From: CAYMNU01 sp964391885 | GTDB lineage: Archaea > Altiarchaeota > Altiarchaeia > JAFGQM01 | Reading direction: 5' to 3' | Length of the DNA stretch: 45,099 nucleotides | Assembly: GCA_964391885.1 (NCBI GenBank) | Contig: CAYMNU010000068.1 | Span: 1-45,099, forward strand | Part shown: one piece after another, positions 25,143 through 33,423 of the stretch | How the letters are laid out: each line of letters begins with the position of its first letter | Position numbering within the stretch: the stretch's first letter is position 1 | Program-made: the position numbers and the translations under genes | Notes under the pieces: model-generated | What the model saw: only the letters and a program-made list of their open reading frames with translations | The model's database searches: none | Told to the model about the DNA's origin: nothing

Positions 25143-25510
25143 TTTGTATAGACCTCAGAAACAAAATCAAGAGCCTTTAATTTGCGCAGAAGCTTACTAA
25201 AATCCCCTTTATACTTGCCCACGAGGTTCCATTCGGCTTTTCTTTCCCTCTCAAGGCTCCTCGACTCGCTCATTATTATGTCAAAGCCCTCATTGGACAG
25301 GAACTCGGCTATCTTTGCCAGGCTCCCCGGCGCGTCGCCCATTACTACTTTCATCTCATATACTTTTTTGTCAAATACCGGGCTCATCGTAGCTGTTTTG
25401 CCGTCAAGCCCCACTACTATTTCCATGCCCGGTTCTATGCCCAGCGCCTTGCGTATCCCCAACGGGATAAGCAGCCTTCCCTTCTCATCGATTTTAGATA
25501 TTTCCTGCAT
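25139..25510 (-). CDS. AbrB-ACT fusion, candidate his operon regulator
   Basis: A 123-residue two-domain protein. Residues 1-45 form a SpoVT/AbrB DNA-binding hairpin (KIDEKGRLLIPLGIRKALGI). Residues 48-123 form an ACT domain (VYEMKVVMGDAPGSLAKIAEFLS, then FDIIMSESRSLE). ACT domains bind amino acids, so a DNA-binding ligand sensor is likely. It is the first gene of the operon with hisS-hisG-hisD-hisB, overlapping hisS by 4 bases, and a 20-base dyad overlaps its own promoter. Histidine as the ligand and autoregulation are inferences. Confidence 0.85.
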   Translation of the reverse strand: MQEISKIDEKGRLLIPLGIRKALGIEPGMEIVVGLDGKTATMSPVFDKKVYEMKVVMGDAPGSLAKIAEFLSNEGFDIIMSESRSLERERKAEWNLVGKYKGDFSKLLRKLKALDFVSEVYTK

Positions 25511-25519
25511 CTTGAATTT

Positions 25520-25539
25520 AGTGGGATAAATTTCCCACT
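25520..25539. promoter_or_regulatory. Dyad over the his operon promoter, candidate operator
   Basis: AGTGGGA (25520-25526) and TCCCACT (25533-25539) form a perfect 7-base inverted repeat around the AT-rich core TAAATT. On the minus strand the core reads as a TATA-like AAATTTAT about 20 bases before the abrB-ACT ATG. A bound regulator would block transcription factor access. It lies between the divergent his operon and the YjbQ-family gene, so both could be affected. Confidence 0.55.
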
Positions 25540-25574
25540 CTTTGGTTTTTGAAGTTTGAGCTATAAAAATACAT

Positions 25575-25994
25575 ATGTCCGTGGAAACCTATGAACTATC
25601 CATTCAGTCCGGCGGAAAAGGCGACATAATCGACATCACCGATGACGTGGCTCAGACAGTTTCCAAGTCGAAAATAAGCGATGGCATAGCCAATATCTTC
25701 GTCCCCGGCTCGACTGCGAGCATCTCGACCATAGAATACGAGCCTGGCTTACTCAAAGATGTTCCGAGGGCATTAGACAAGATTGCAGCATTTGGTCCGG
25801 ACTATGCGCATCACGAGACGTGGCACGACGACAACGGCGCTTCCCATGTAAGAGCGACGCTCATGGGACCCGGAATCACTGTCCCGTTCAAGGACAAAAC
25901 GCTCCTTTTGGGCACATGGCAGCAGCTCTGCCTCATAGACCACGACACAAGGCCCAGGGAGAGGAAACTAATACTGACAATAATAGGCGATTAA
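25575..25994 (+). CDS. YjbQ/UPF0047 family protein
   Basis: A 139-residue single-domain protein of the YjbQ (UPF0047) family. It has the family segments IFVPGSTASISTIEYEPG, YAHHETWHDDNGASHVRATLMG and GTWQQLCLIDHDTRPRERKL. The His and Asp residues in the centre are the conserved pocket. Its role is not settled in any organism; weak thiamine-phosphate synthase activity has been reported for relatives. A TATA-like gctataaaaat lies about 20 bases before the ATG. Confidence 0.85.
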   Translation: MSVETYELSIQSGGKGDIIDITDDVAQTVSKSKISDGIANIFVPGSTASISTIEYEPGLLKDVPRALDKIAAFGPDYAHHETWHDDNGASHVRATLMGPGITVPFKDKTLLLGTWQQLCLIDHDTRPRERKLILTIIGD

Positions 25995-26028
25995 TATTGG
26001 TATTTATGCGCCCTACCCTTATTTTCCC

Positions 26029-27393
26029 ATGAAACTTACTTTTTGCGGTGCCGCCCGCATAGTGACCGGCTCCTGTCATCTTCTGGAAATAGGCAATGAG
26101 AAGCATCTTATCGACTGCGGCATGTTCCAGGGTCCCAAAGAGATAACAAAACTGAATTATGAGAATTTCTTATTCGACCCGAAAGAGATAAACTCAGTAT
26201 TCCTTACACACGCCCACATAGACCATTCCGGGCTTTTGCCCAAGCTGGTCGACCAGGGCTTTACCGGCAGAATCTTTGCAACGCCCGCCACTAAAGATCT
26301 CTGTAAGATAATGCTCGAGGACAGCGCGGAGGTTCAAGTATCCCAAAACGAACATGAAAACCGCAGGAGGCAAGAAGACGGGTTACCGTCGAGAGAGCCG
26401 CTTTACACGAGAATAGAAGCCAAGGATGCAATGAGGCTCTTCAGGGATGTCAGGTATGGCGAAATGCAAAGGATTAGTGATAATGTTTCGGTCAGATACC
26501 AGGATGCGGGCCACATACTCGGCTCGGCGATAATCGAGGTGTTTGCAAAAGAGGGCGGCAAGGAAAAGAAGATAGTCTTTTCAGGCGACCTCGGCCAGTG
26601 GAACAATCCAATAATCCGCGACCCCACAATCATCAGCGAAGCCGATTATCTCCTCATAGAGTCCACATACGGCGACCGCCTGCATGAAGACGTGAAAGAG
26701 CGTGAGTCGCTCTTGTTGAAATATGCGAAGGAAACCTATGACAAGGGCGGCAAGCTTTTCATTCCCTCTTTCGCGGTTGAGAGGACCCAGGAGCTGCTGT
26801 ATACGATAAAGAAATTATCTGATTTCCCAAAAGAGACTATCTTCCTGGACAGCCCGCTGGCCATGCGTGCAACAAATGTATTCATAAAACACCCTGAGTG
26901 CTATGACGAGGAGACTCGGGCAGCCAGCGAGCCGCTGAGGCTCGCCAGGATGAAATATACGGCCTCCGTACAGGACTCAAAGAAAATCAACAGGTATTCC
27001 ATGCCTTGTGTGGTCATCGCAGGAAGCGGCATGTGCACCGGCGGGCGCATACGGCATCATCTGAGGAATGGCATTGAGGACAGGAGAAACACTGTTCTTT
27101 TTGTGGGCTACCAGGCAGAGGGTACTTTGGGCAGGCATATCCTCGACGGAGAAAGCGTCATCCGAATGATGGGCATGGATTTTTCTGTGCGCATGGACGT
27201 GAGGAAAATAGACGGCTTTTCGGCGCATGCGGATTCAAACGAGCTGGTTAAATGGGCATCCGGATTCAAGACGAATCCAAAAGTATTCATAGTCCATGGC
27301 GAGCCGGCGGCGGCAGAATCCCTTAAGGAAAAACTGGATGCCATAGGCCTTAGCTCAAAGGTAGCCTCAATGCTGGAGACTGTTGAATTATAA
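26029..27393 (+). CDS. Beta-CASP metallo-beta-lactamase RNase
   Basis: A 454-residue protein of the Ysh1/CPSF73 group (COG1236) without KH domains. It has the MBL motifs THAHIDHSG, DAGHILGSAIIEV and FSGDLGQ, the beta-CASP motifs IESTYGDRLHED, PSFAVERTQELL, VIAGSGMCTGGRIRHHL, and the final GFSAHAD. It is an endo- or 5'-3' exoribonuclease in RNA processing or decay. It is probably the accessory archaeal form, not aCPSF1, which carries two KH domains. Confidence 0.92.
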   Translation: MKLTFCGAARIVTGSCHLLEIGNEKHLIDCGMFQGPKEITKLNYENFLFDPKEINSVFLTHAHIDHSGLLPKLVDQGFTGRIFATPATKDLCKIMLEDSAEVQVSQNEHENRRRQEDGLPSREPLYTRIEAKDAMRLFRDVRYGEMQRISDNVSVRYQDAGHILGSAIIEVFAKEGGKEKKIVFSGDLGQWNNPIIRDPTIISEADYLLIESTYGDRLHEDVKERESLLLKYAKETYDKGGKLFIPSFAVERTQELLYTIKKLSDFPKETIFLDSPLAMRATNVFIKHPECYDEETRAASEPLRLARMKYTASVQDSKKINRYSMPCVVIAGSGMCTGGRIRHHLRNGIEDRRNTVLFVGYQAEGTLGRHILDGESVIRMMGMDFSVRMDVRKIDGFSAHADSNELVKWASGFKTNPKVFIVHGEPAAAESLKEKLDAIGLSSKVASMLETVEL

Positions 27394-27417
27394 CCCAAAC
27401 CTATAAAACAAAGCATC

Positions 27418-27639
27418 TCACGGCGGGTGGGGTGTCAGGACAGCCATCTTAGCCATCTCCCTTTGGCGGAACCTGTGCTCGCTGTTCCACCTTTCTTTTA
27501 TAGTCAGCTTATGCAAAGGGTCCGACGGCGGCTTCCTCATTTGCAGCCCCAGTTTCACGCCCATGTCTCTCCAGTGAGCCTCTTGCGGCGACATGGGGCG
27601 CGTCCTTCCCAGTCCATATATGTTATACCGTGCCCCCAT
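27418..27639 (-). CDS. Small basic hypothetical protein after enolase
   Basis: A 73-residue ORF (MGARYNIYGLGRTRPMSPQEAHW and on). It is rich in Arg, Lys and Met, and its start overlaps the end of eno by 17 bases. It fits the space between eno and the convergent RNase gene. A later ATG at 27594 would avoid the overlap. No domain is recognised. The basic composition hints at RNA binding. It could be a chance ORF. Confidence 0.4.
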   Translation of the reverse strand: MGARYNIYGLGRTRPMSPQEAHWRDMGVKLGLQMRKPPSDPLHKLTIKERWNSEHRFRQREMAKMAVLTPHPP

Positions 27640-28888
27640 ATTTTGCCTGCTCCCCAAGGTTTTCCTCTATCCTCAGAAGTTGGTTGTATTTTGCGTTTCT
27701 GTCGCTCCTTGCAGGCGCCCCGAACTTGCTTTGGCCGGAATTGACACCCACGACCAAATCAGCTATGAAAGAGTCTTCAGTCTCCCCGCTCCTGTGCGAG
27801 ACGACTGCAGTCCACCCCGCATCGTAGGCAGTCTTTATAGCATCCAGGGTCTCGCTTACACTTCCTATCTGGTTCAGCTTTATAAGCACGGAGTTTGCAG
27901 CCCCCTTCTCAATACCTTGCCTTATCCTCTTGGCATTGGTTACCAGAAGGTCGTCACCAACTATCTGGATGCTACTTCCTATTTTTTCAACAAGCTCTAC
28001 CCAGCCATCCCAGTCGTCCTCCGCCATCCCATCTTCTAGGGATATTATCGGATAGCTACCTGCGAGGTCTGCCCAGAAATCGACCATCTCGCCCGACGAC
28101 ATTTTCTTCTTGCCCACCGTATAAAAACCGTCCTTGAAGAACTCAGAAGATGCCGGATCGAGTGCGAATTTTATCTCTTTTGTAGTGTAACCCGCGTTTT
28201 CCACAGCCTTCTCCATAATCGACAGCCTGTCTCCTACATTTTGTATGGGTGGCACGAAGCCGCCCTCATCCCCGACGAGCGTCCCGCGCGCCCCGAATTC
28301 TTTCTTGAGCAGTTTTGCCAGGTGGTGGTAAGTCTCTGCAGCCATGCGCAGCGCCTCCTTGAAATTCTTGGCGCCGACTGGCATTATCATATGCTCCTGC
28401 GGGTCGTTCTCCATACCTGCATGCTTGCCCCCGTTTATGACGTTGAGCTGCGGGGTGGGGAGTGTATTCGGCGAAACTCCAAAGAGCTTCCCGATGTATT
28501 CATAGAGTAAAAACCCCTCGCTCGCAGCAGCGGCTTGGCAGGCTGCCATTGACACGGGCAGAACAGCATTTGCGCCCAGCCTGTCCTTGTTCTCCGTGCC
28601 GTCGAGCTCAATCATAATGGAATCCAAATTCCTTTGATCAGAAGCGTCTGCTCCAATTAGTTTTGGCGCGATTATCTTATTAACGTTATCCACTGCCTTT
28701 TGGGTGCCTTTGCCCATGTACCTGTTGTCCTTGTCCCTGAGTTCAAGAGCCTCGTGGATGCCCGCGGATGCCCCGCTCGGCACCATAGCCCTGAAAAGGC
28801 CGTCTTCTGTAGTCAAATCCACCTCGACCGTGGGGTTGCCCCTCGAGTCCAAAACTTCCCTTGCAGTAATTGCCTTGATTGTAGCCAT
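27623..28888 (-). CDS. eno: Enolase
   Basis: Interconverts 2-phosphoglycerate and phosphoenolpyruvate. The 421-residue protein begins ATIKAITAREVLDSRGNPTVEVDL. It has NGGKHAGMENDPQEHMIMPVGA, the catalytic Glu region VGDEGGFVPP, metal ligands in SLEDGMAEDDWDGW and DDLLVTNAKR, the catalytic Lys in LIKLNQIGS, and SHRSGETEDSFIADL. The ATG at 28888 is used; the open frame upstream has no enolase homology. It follows the PyrF-like gene with a 10-base gap, so the two are probably co-transcribed. Confidence 0.97.
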   Translation of the reverse strand: MATIKAITAREVLDSRGNPTVEVDLTTEDGLFRAMVPSGASAGIHEALELRDKDNRYMGKGTQKAVDNVNKIIAPKLIGADASDQRNLDSIMIELDGTENKDRLGANAVLPVSMAACQAAAASEGFLLYEYIGKLFGVSPNTLPTPQLNVINGGKHAGMENDPQEHMIMPVGAKNFKEALRMAAETYHHLAKLLKKEFGARGTLVGDEGGFVPPIQNVGDRLSIMEKAVENAGYTTKEIKFALDPASSEFFKDGFYTVGKKKMSSGEMVDFWADLAGSYPIISLEDGMAEDDWDGWVELVEKIGSSIQIVGDDLLVTNAKRIRQGIEKGAANSVLIKLNQIGSVSETLDAIKTAYDAGWTAVVSHRSGETEDSFIADLVVGVNSGQSKFGAPARSDRNAKYNQLLRIEENLGEQAKYGGTV

Positions 28889-28898
28889 TTTCTTTTTG

Positions 28899-29600
28899 TT
28901 ATAATAATTTAGAAACAAGCTCTCTGGCCGCAGCCGCCATGTCGTTGGCCCCGTAGATCCCCCTGCCGACAATCGCGTGCCATCTCTCGCCGGCAGCTTT
29001 CGCCGACTCGGTTATTTCACCGCCCTGTGCCACAAGGCCCGGGGAGTAGAAAACAGGCTTGCAGCCTTTGAGAAGCCCTGCATATTCCCTTATTTTATCT
29101 GGCTTGTTGCCGGGAACGACAAAATCGCGTATGCCCGCATCCTTTGCAATAGTATAAATCTTTTCAATCGAAGCATCGTCTATCCATCCTCCGCTAGATT
29201 TGGTGTAACCTGGGTGTGTCATCTCGCCCCCGACAATCACGCCCAGTTTCTCGTCCTTGCATACATTTATCCATGCTCTTTCTGTCTCGGGGCCTGCTTG
29301 GGGGAAGAGGATTACGGCATCGACTCCAGCATCCTTGCAAGTCTTGGCAAAGAGCTCACCCGTATGGGGTGTGTCTGTGGCAGCCTTCTGATGGTCGTAG
29401 ATTATTGGCAGCTTAGTCCATTCGTGTATTGACTCGCAGATGACGGGCAGCCCATACCTAAGGCCCAGCCCGAAGCCTATTTTATATGCGCCTATACCCT
29501 CTATGTCACATGTCGCATCGACCAATCTCTCCAAATCTTCGAGATAAACGACATCGCATGCCGGAATGACACTGCGATTGCGTTTGATTATACTTCCCAT
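28899..29600 (-). CDS. Orotidine-5'-phosphate decarboxylase family protein, variant active site
   Basis: A 233-residue TIM barrel related to PyrF. The phosphate end is seen as VVPGNKP and IVGRGIYGAND, and the N-terminal Asp in VIPACDVV. The catalytic segment reads IIYDHQKAATDTPHTG: the Asp-Lys-Asp array has spacing D-x2-K-x3-D, not the standard D-x-K-x2-D. It may be a divergent decarboxylase for UMP synthesis or a related lyase. A TATA-like agtatttata about 26 bases before the ATG fits a leaderless transcript with eno. Confidence 0.75.
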   Translation of the reverse strand: MGSIIKRNRSVIPACDVVYLEDLERLVDATCDIEGIGAYKIGFGLGLRYGLPVICESIHEWTKLPIIYDHQKAATDTPHTGELFAKTCKDAGVDAVILFPQAGPETERAWINVCKDEKLGVIVGGEMTHPGYTKSSGGWIDDASIEKIYTIAKDAGIRDFVVPGNKPDKIREYAGLLKGCKPVFYSPGLVAQGGEITESAKAAGERWHAIVGRGIYGANDMAAAARELVSKLL

Positions 29601-29617
29601 GTTAATTTATTTGACGC

Positions 29618-29632
29618 TACCATATAAATACT
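29618..29632. promoter_or_regulatory. Shared AT-rich core between divergent pyrF-like and 29665 genes
   Basis: The sequence ccatataaatacttt holds TATA-like elements readable on both strands. It is about 26 bases from the minus-strand ATG (29600) and about 37 from the plus-strand ATG (29665). One shared core may therefore serve two divergent, short-leader or leaderless transcripts. Confidence 0.4.
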
Positions 29633-29664
29633 TTAACAGTATATGTCTACATAAGCGATTTAAG

Positions 29665-29952
29665 ATGAAAAGACCGATTACTCCGGGACCCAAGAGGGTC
29701 GTAGGCAGCAGGGCCAGGGGACTCAAGAACGTAGTCCCGTTCGGGGCAGAGGCTGATCGCGCAGCCCGCAGGGGGGATAAGGCGAGCACATTATCTTTGA
29801 TGCAAAAAAGCCGAACAAAGCTATTGGCAGACATGGAGCAGCTAAACCAGCTCCATAATGGAGAAAAAAATACCACACGTAGAAAGCAACTAATGAGGCA
29901 GATGAGAGTCGTAAATAACCGCCTTCTGGAGCTTGATTATCACCTTGAATAG
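29665..29952 (+). CDS. Small basic coiled-coil protein
   Basis: A 95-residue protein. It has a basic unstructured N-terminus (MKRPITPGPKRVVGSRARGL) followed by two predicted helices, one around RTKLLADMEQLNQL and one around RKQLMRQMRVVNNRLLELDY, which look like a helical hairpin. The ATG at 29665 follows the shared promoter; the longer upstream frame overlaps that promoter and is rejected. Basic composition suggests nucleic acid or ribosome binding, but no family is recognised. Confidence 0.6.
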   Translation: MKRPITPGPKRVVGSRARGLKNVVPFGAEADRAARRGDKASTLSLMQKSRTKLLADMEQLNQLHNGEKNTTRRKQLMRQMRVVNNRLLELDYHLE

Positions 29953-29977
29953 TTCAGCTATATAAAAAATTAATTAA

Positions 29978-30574
29978 ATGAAACTGACGCCCGTTTTCTC
30001 GCAGGATTTTGCATCTAATATCTACCTCCTCAAAGATGAAAAGAGCGCATTAATAGATGCCAGCATGTTCCCGGAAGGCCTAGAAACTCTGGATTATCTT
30101 ATTTTGACACACTGCCACTTCGACCACACAGGTATGGCGAAAGAAATTCAAGAGAAGACGGGCTGCAAGATAATGATGAGCGAGGCAGAGTCAGAGTTCT
30201 TCGAAGCAGACCGCCCAGCCGCAAGCGCAGCGAAGTTCTTTGATTTTTCTCCTGACCTGGATTTCACAATAGACCGGAGACTCAAACCGGGGGACAAGAT
30301 AGATCTTGGCGGCACAGGGCTTGAAGTGATTCTCACACCTGGCCACACGCCCGGTTCGATATCCCTTTACGAACCGGAAAACAAGTTGCTATTCAGCGGT
30401 GATACCGTGGTCGCTGAAGGTTTTGGGAGGTATGATCTCCTCGGCGGAGATCGCGAGGCTTTGAAAAAATCAATAGCGTCGCTCGCAAAACTGGATGTCA
30501 AAGAGATGTTCCCCGGCCACGGGCCTGCAAGAGAAGGGAATGTCGCCGCTTATCTTAATTCGATTGTAGTGTAG
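29978..30574 (+). CDS. Metallo-beta-lactamase fold hydrolase
   Basis: A 198-residue MBL protein of the glyoxalase II-like group. It has the zinc motif LTHCHFDHTGMA (about residues 44-55), TPGHTPGSISLY, FSGDTVVAEGFG and the final His in FPGHGPAREG. There is no beta-CASP or substrate-binding C-terminal domain. Likely a thioesterase or other small hydrolase; substrate unknown. It may be co-transcribed with the gene 25 bases upstream. Confidence 0.87.
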   Translation: MKLTPVFSQDFASNIYLLKDEKSALIDASMFPEGLETLDYLILTHCHFDHTGMAKEIQEKTGCKIMMSEAESEFFEADRPAASAAKFFDFSPDLDFTIDRRLKPGDKIDLGGTGLEVILTPGHTPGSISLYEPENKLLFSGDTVVAEGFGRYDLLGGDREALKKSIASLAKLDVKEMFPGHGPAREGNVAAYLNSIVV

Positions 30575-30598
30575 GCTGCCAGTGACCTGTCCTAATCA

Positions 30599-31309
30599 CT
30601 ATTCTTCTGAAAGCAGGCTCTCATAAATCTCTTCATGCGAGAGTGTTTTCCCGTCTTTCATGACGCGCATGGAGTCCGCGGATATCTCGTCGACCAAGGT
30701 GACTTTGCCATCAACCAGCCCGAACTCGACCTTCATATCGACCAGGTCCAAACCCTTGGCATCCAAATCCTGTGATATCAGCTGTGCAATTCGCTTCGTC
30801 AGCTCCCTGCCCCTCTCTAACTGCTCTCGCGTCATCAGCCCGAGAGTAACGATTGCATCGTCGTTTATAAGGGGGTCCCCTCTTTCATCATCCTTAAGGG
30901 TTACTTCTACCAAGTAGTCCAAGTCCTGCATCTCTTTGGCGTACTTTTTGTAGCGCCTTAAAAAGCTGCCGTATGCGGATTTGCGGCAGACGAACTCAAG
31001 GCCGCCTGTCGGGTCCATGCCCCTTCCCGGGAGCTCAGCCTCCCTGGCTTCCATCCTGCCGTTCTCTAAATCGACGGAGACTATGTGCGAAGGTATGTCT
31101 TCCTTCTTGAGCAGCTCGTAAAAGTAGTTGGTTAGCGCGAGCGACATCCTGCCTTTGCCCTTAATCTGGCCAATGACCGTGTTACAGCCAGGGTCTACCC
31201 TATCACCCTCGCCTGTCACGTCGTCTTTGAAGACGAAGAGCAGGTTGCCGTTCTCCAACCTGTAGATATCCTTTGTTTTGCCTGTGTATACTTTCTGAGA
31301 TTCGTCCAT
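30599..31309 (-). CDS. purC: SAICAR synthetase
   Basis: Joins aspartate to CAIR in purine synthesis. The 236-residue protein has VYTGKTKDIYRLENGNLLFVFKDDVT, the substrate segment VCRKSAYGSFLRRY, LKDDERGDPLINDD and VDEISADSMR. Length is standard. Its promoter is clear: TTTATAATATA on the minus strand (about 31340-31352) lies some 35 bases before the ATG. No other pur gene is in the window. Confidence 0.95.
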   Translation of the reverse strand: MDESQKVYTGKTKDIYRLENGNLLFVFKDDVTGEGDRVDPGCNTVIGQIKGKGRMSLALTNYFYELLKKEDIPSHIVSVDLENGRMEAREAELPGRGMDPTGGLEFVCRKSAYGSFLRRYKKYAKEMQDLDYLVEVTLKDDERGDPLINDDAIVTLGLMTREQLERGRELTKRIAQLISQDLDAKGLDLVDMKVEFGLVDGKVTLVDEISADSMRVMKDGKTLSHEEIYESLLSEE

Positions 31310-31365
31310 TTTTCCAATGATTTTCGACTACTTGTATTTAGTTAGTATATTATAAAAGCAATTGG

Positions 31366-31710
31366 TCATTCATTGACTAAACCTATTTCATCCCCTTCTC
31401 GGATGTCCATAAACACTTCTAGACCTGTTTTGACTTCCCCTATAATAGCAACCTCGCTCACCGGCTGCGTCCTGCCGTAGAACACGCAGAAGCATCTCCC
31501 CGGCGGCCAGTAGGCTACGTCGCCTTGGCTCACTCTCGCGGTCATCAGTCTTATGTCCTCAGCTTTCAGTGCCACTGGAATCTCAAAGTAGAGCTCCTCC
31601 TGCCAGCACTGCGCGACTCCCTTGATCGGCAGTGCAACCTTCACGGCATTGGCCGCTTCGCTACTGTTCAATTCAATCTCAGACACAAAGTCCCCTGACC
31701 TGAGCTTCAC
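31366..31710 (-). CDS. TM1367-like cyclophilin-fold protein (COG2164)
   Basis: A 114-residue all-beta protein of the cyclophilin-like TM1367 family. Key features are the segment VAQCWQEELYFEIPV, the core GDVAYWPPGRCFCVFYGRTQP and the strand VIGEV-like AIIGEVKTG. Members are small and uncharacterised; peptidyl-prolyl isomerase activity is not established. It overlaps the pheS stop by 4 bases, so it is co-translated with pheS, which may mean a role linked to translation or folding. Confidence 0.78.
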   Translation of the reverse strand: MKLRSGDFVSEIELNSSEAANAVKVALPIKGVAQCWQEELYFEIPVALKAEDIRLMTARVSQGDVAYWPPGRCFCVFYGRTQPVSEVAIIGEVKTGLEVFMDIREGDEIGLVNE

Positions 31711-33161
31711 AGTACCTCCCTGATATTGAATGACCTCAGCCAGTCAAGATCGTTCTTGTAGAAAGTCCTAAGGTCATCCAGCCCCATCTTCAGCATAAGC
31801 GGCCTCTCCAAGCCAAGCCCCCATGCAAGAACCGGGACATCCTTGCCAAGCAGCGGCTTGACTACTTCTGGCCTGAATATGCCCGAGCCGCCCAGCTCCA
31901 CCCACTCTTTCTTCTCTTCAAAATACACTTCGGGCTCGCAGCTCATCTCAGTGTAGGGGAAGTAGGCAGGCCTAAATCTCACCTTCTTGAAGCCCAGCTT
32001 GTTGTAGAATTCTTTGAGATACCATAGGAGGTTCCTAAAGTTCACATCCTCGCCGATGACTATGCCCTCTACTTGGTGAAACTCTGCCAGGTGTTTGTAG
32101 TCAAGAGTCTCATTCCTGAAGACACGCCCGATAGAGAATGTCTTTGAGGGTATCTCTGCGTTTCTCAGACTGCGTGCCGACACCGCGGTGGTGTGCGTTC
32201 TCAAAACGGACTGCATTGCGACTTTCGGGTCCCACTTATATTGCCAGCCGCGCGAGCCGATGCCGCCGCCATCCTCATGCATGCCCTTCACTTGGGTATG
32301 TTGGCTGGGAAGATCATGCTTGATATCTTCTATGTAGAATGTGTCTGCCATCTCCCTTGCGGGGTGGTCCTGCGGCTGGAAGAGGGCATCGAAATTCCAA
32401 AATGCACTCTCTACGAAATTGCCCCCTGCCTCGTTGAAGCCCATCTCGAGGAATATCCTCCTTATCTTCTCGACTGCTATCTTCAGGGGATGCAGCTTGG
32501 CGGGCCAGACCCCCTCAGCCTCTCTAATGCCATACTCCCTGAATTTTTTACCCTTCCATGAGCCGCTCTTGAGCATCTCATGCGTGAGCGATGAAATCCC
32601 AGAGTCGCCGCTGGCCGGTTTTTTCAGTAACTCTCTTCCTTTGGGCGTCAGCTCTGCTTCAATGAGTTTGATTTCCCTGATTTCAATATTGCCCTGCCGT
32701 CTGGAAAGCAGTTCAATGGCATCCTCATAATCTCTTAGCTCGCTTCTCTTCTTATTGCCCCCGGCTAGTAGCTCCAGCAGCTCTTGGTCTTTGCCCTTAT
32801 CTGCTTTTTTGCCTGCTTCGGTTATAACAAGTTTTCCATTTTCTATACCTGCCCAGCCTTTCTTTTTTAGCCACATGACTACTATGGGAGTCTCTTTGTC
32901 AAATTCGCTTACTGGAACTGGGCCTTTCTTAACCCTTTCCAAGGCCCTGGCCTCGGGTAGCCCTTCCTTAGCGTAAAGCATACCCTCATCACCCAATGAG
33001 ATTATTTCATCACGACTTTCGGAGAGCTTTACAAGCCCCTCTTTGGCGAGGCCCTGTGCAGCCGAATACGTGCCGTCGCCCAGCCCTAACTCTCTCCCAG
33101 CCTCTTGAAGGGATTTCTTTTCCAAGAGCCTTAAAAGCCGCAGTTCAGTCTCCGAAGCCAT
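31707..33161 (-). CDS. pheS: Phenylalanyl-tRNA synthetase alpha subunit
   Basis: A 484-residue archaeal/eukaryotic-type PheS. The N-terminal third carries winged-helix-like repeats for tRNA binding (ETELRLLRLLEKKSLQEAGREL). The class II core follows, with the motif 1 region HPLKIAVEKIRRIFLEMGF, FDALFQPQDHPAREM, motif 2 FSIGRVFRNETLDYKHLAEFHQVEG and motif 3 AWGLGLERPLML. It pairs with PheT (14552-16171), encoded 15 kb away on the same strand. Confidence 0.96.
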   Translation of the reverse strand: MASETELRLLRLLEKKSLQEAGRELGLGDGTYSAAQGLAKEGLVKLSESRDEIISLGDEGMLYAKEGLPEARALERVKKGPVPVSEFDKETPIVVMWLKKKGWAGIENGKLVITEAGKKADKGKDQELLELLAGGNKKRSELRDYEDAIELLSRRQGNIEIREIKLIEAELTPKGRELLKKPASGDSGISSLTHEMLKSGSWKGKKFREYGIREAEGVWPAKLHPLKIAVEKIRRIFLEMGFNEAGGNFVESAFWNFDALFQPQDHPAREMADTFYIEDIKHDLPSQHTQVKGMHEDGGGIGSRGWQYKWDPKVAMQSVLRTHTTAVSARSLRNAEIPSKTFSIGRVFRNETLDYKHLAEFHQVEGIVIGEDVNFRNLLWYLKEFYNKLGFKKVRFRPAYFPYTEMSCEPEVYFEEKKEWVELGGSGIFRPEVVKPLLGKDVPVLAWGLGLERPLMLKMGLDDLRTFYKNDLDWLRSFNIREVL

Positions 33162-33192
33162 CGCTAAGAATTAGCAGAGGGCAGGTAAAAAA

Positions 33193-33358
33193 CGTATAAG
33201 TAACATACAACTGAATCAGTCCCAATTCTAAAACACATTGCAATAGTTGAAGTTATACGTTACTCGTATAACACAACCACCCCCGTCACTTCCCCTATTG
33301 TTGCATGTTTTAAAGCTTTTTTAGCTTTTAATTTTGAATAAAGGCGCTGTGTTATACG
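33193..33358. promoter_or_regulatory. Repeated GTTATACG element in the pheS/ftsZ divergent region
   Basis: The octamer GTTATACG occurs at 33252-33259, as its reverse complement at 33265-33272 (5-base spacer), again forward at 33351-33358, and as 7 of 8 bases in reverse at 33193-33200. The copies at 33265-33275 and 33348-33358 match over 11 bases in inverted orientation. A TATA-like AT stretch (about 33320-33340) lies between them, and the last copy is near the expected transcription start. The pattern suggests a regulator binding several sites before ftsZ. Confidence 0.55.
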
Positions 33359-33423
33359 GGGGCGACATACCGCGACGTTTGCGAGATGTTTCCCGAATCA
33401 CACTAAATTCTAAAGGGTGGAAA

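Noticed and set aside
28889..28972. N-terminal extension of enolase
   Set aside because: Enolase begins with the ATIKAITAREVLDSRG segment; the extension covers the gap and the end of the PyrF-like gene.
33334..33423. In-frame upstream start of ftsZ
   Set aside because: The added residues are unlike FtsZ N-termini and would place the start inside or near the last GTTATACG element; ATG 33424 has a ribosome binding site.
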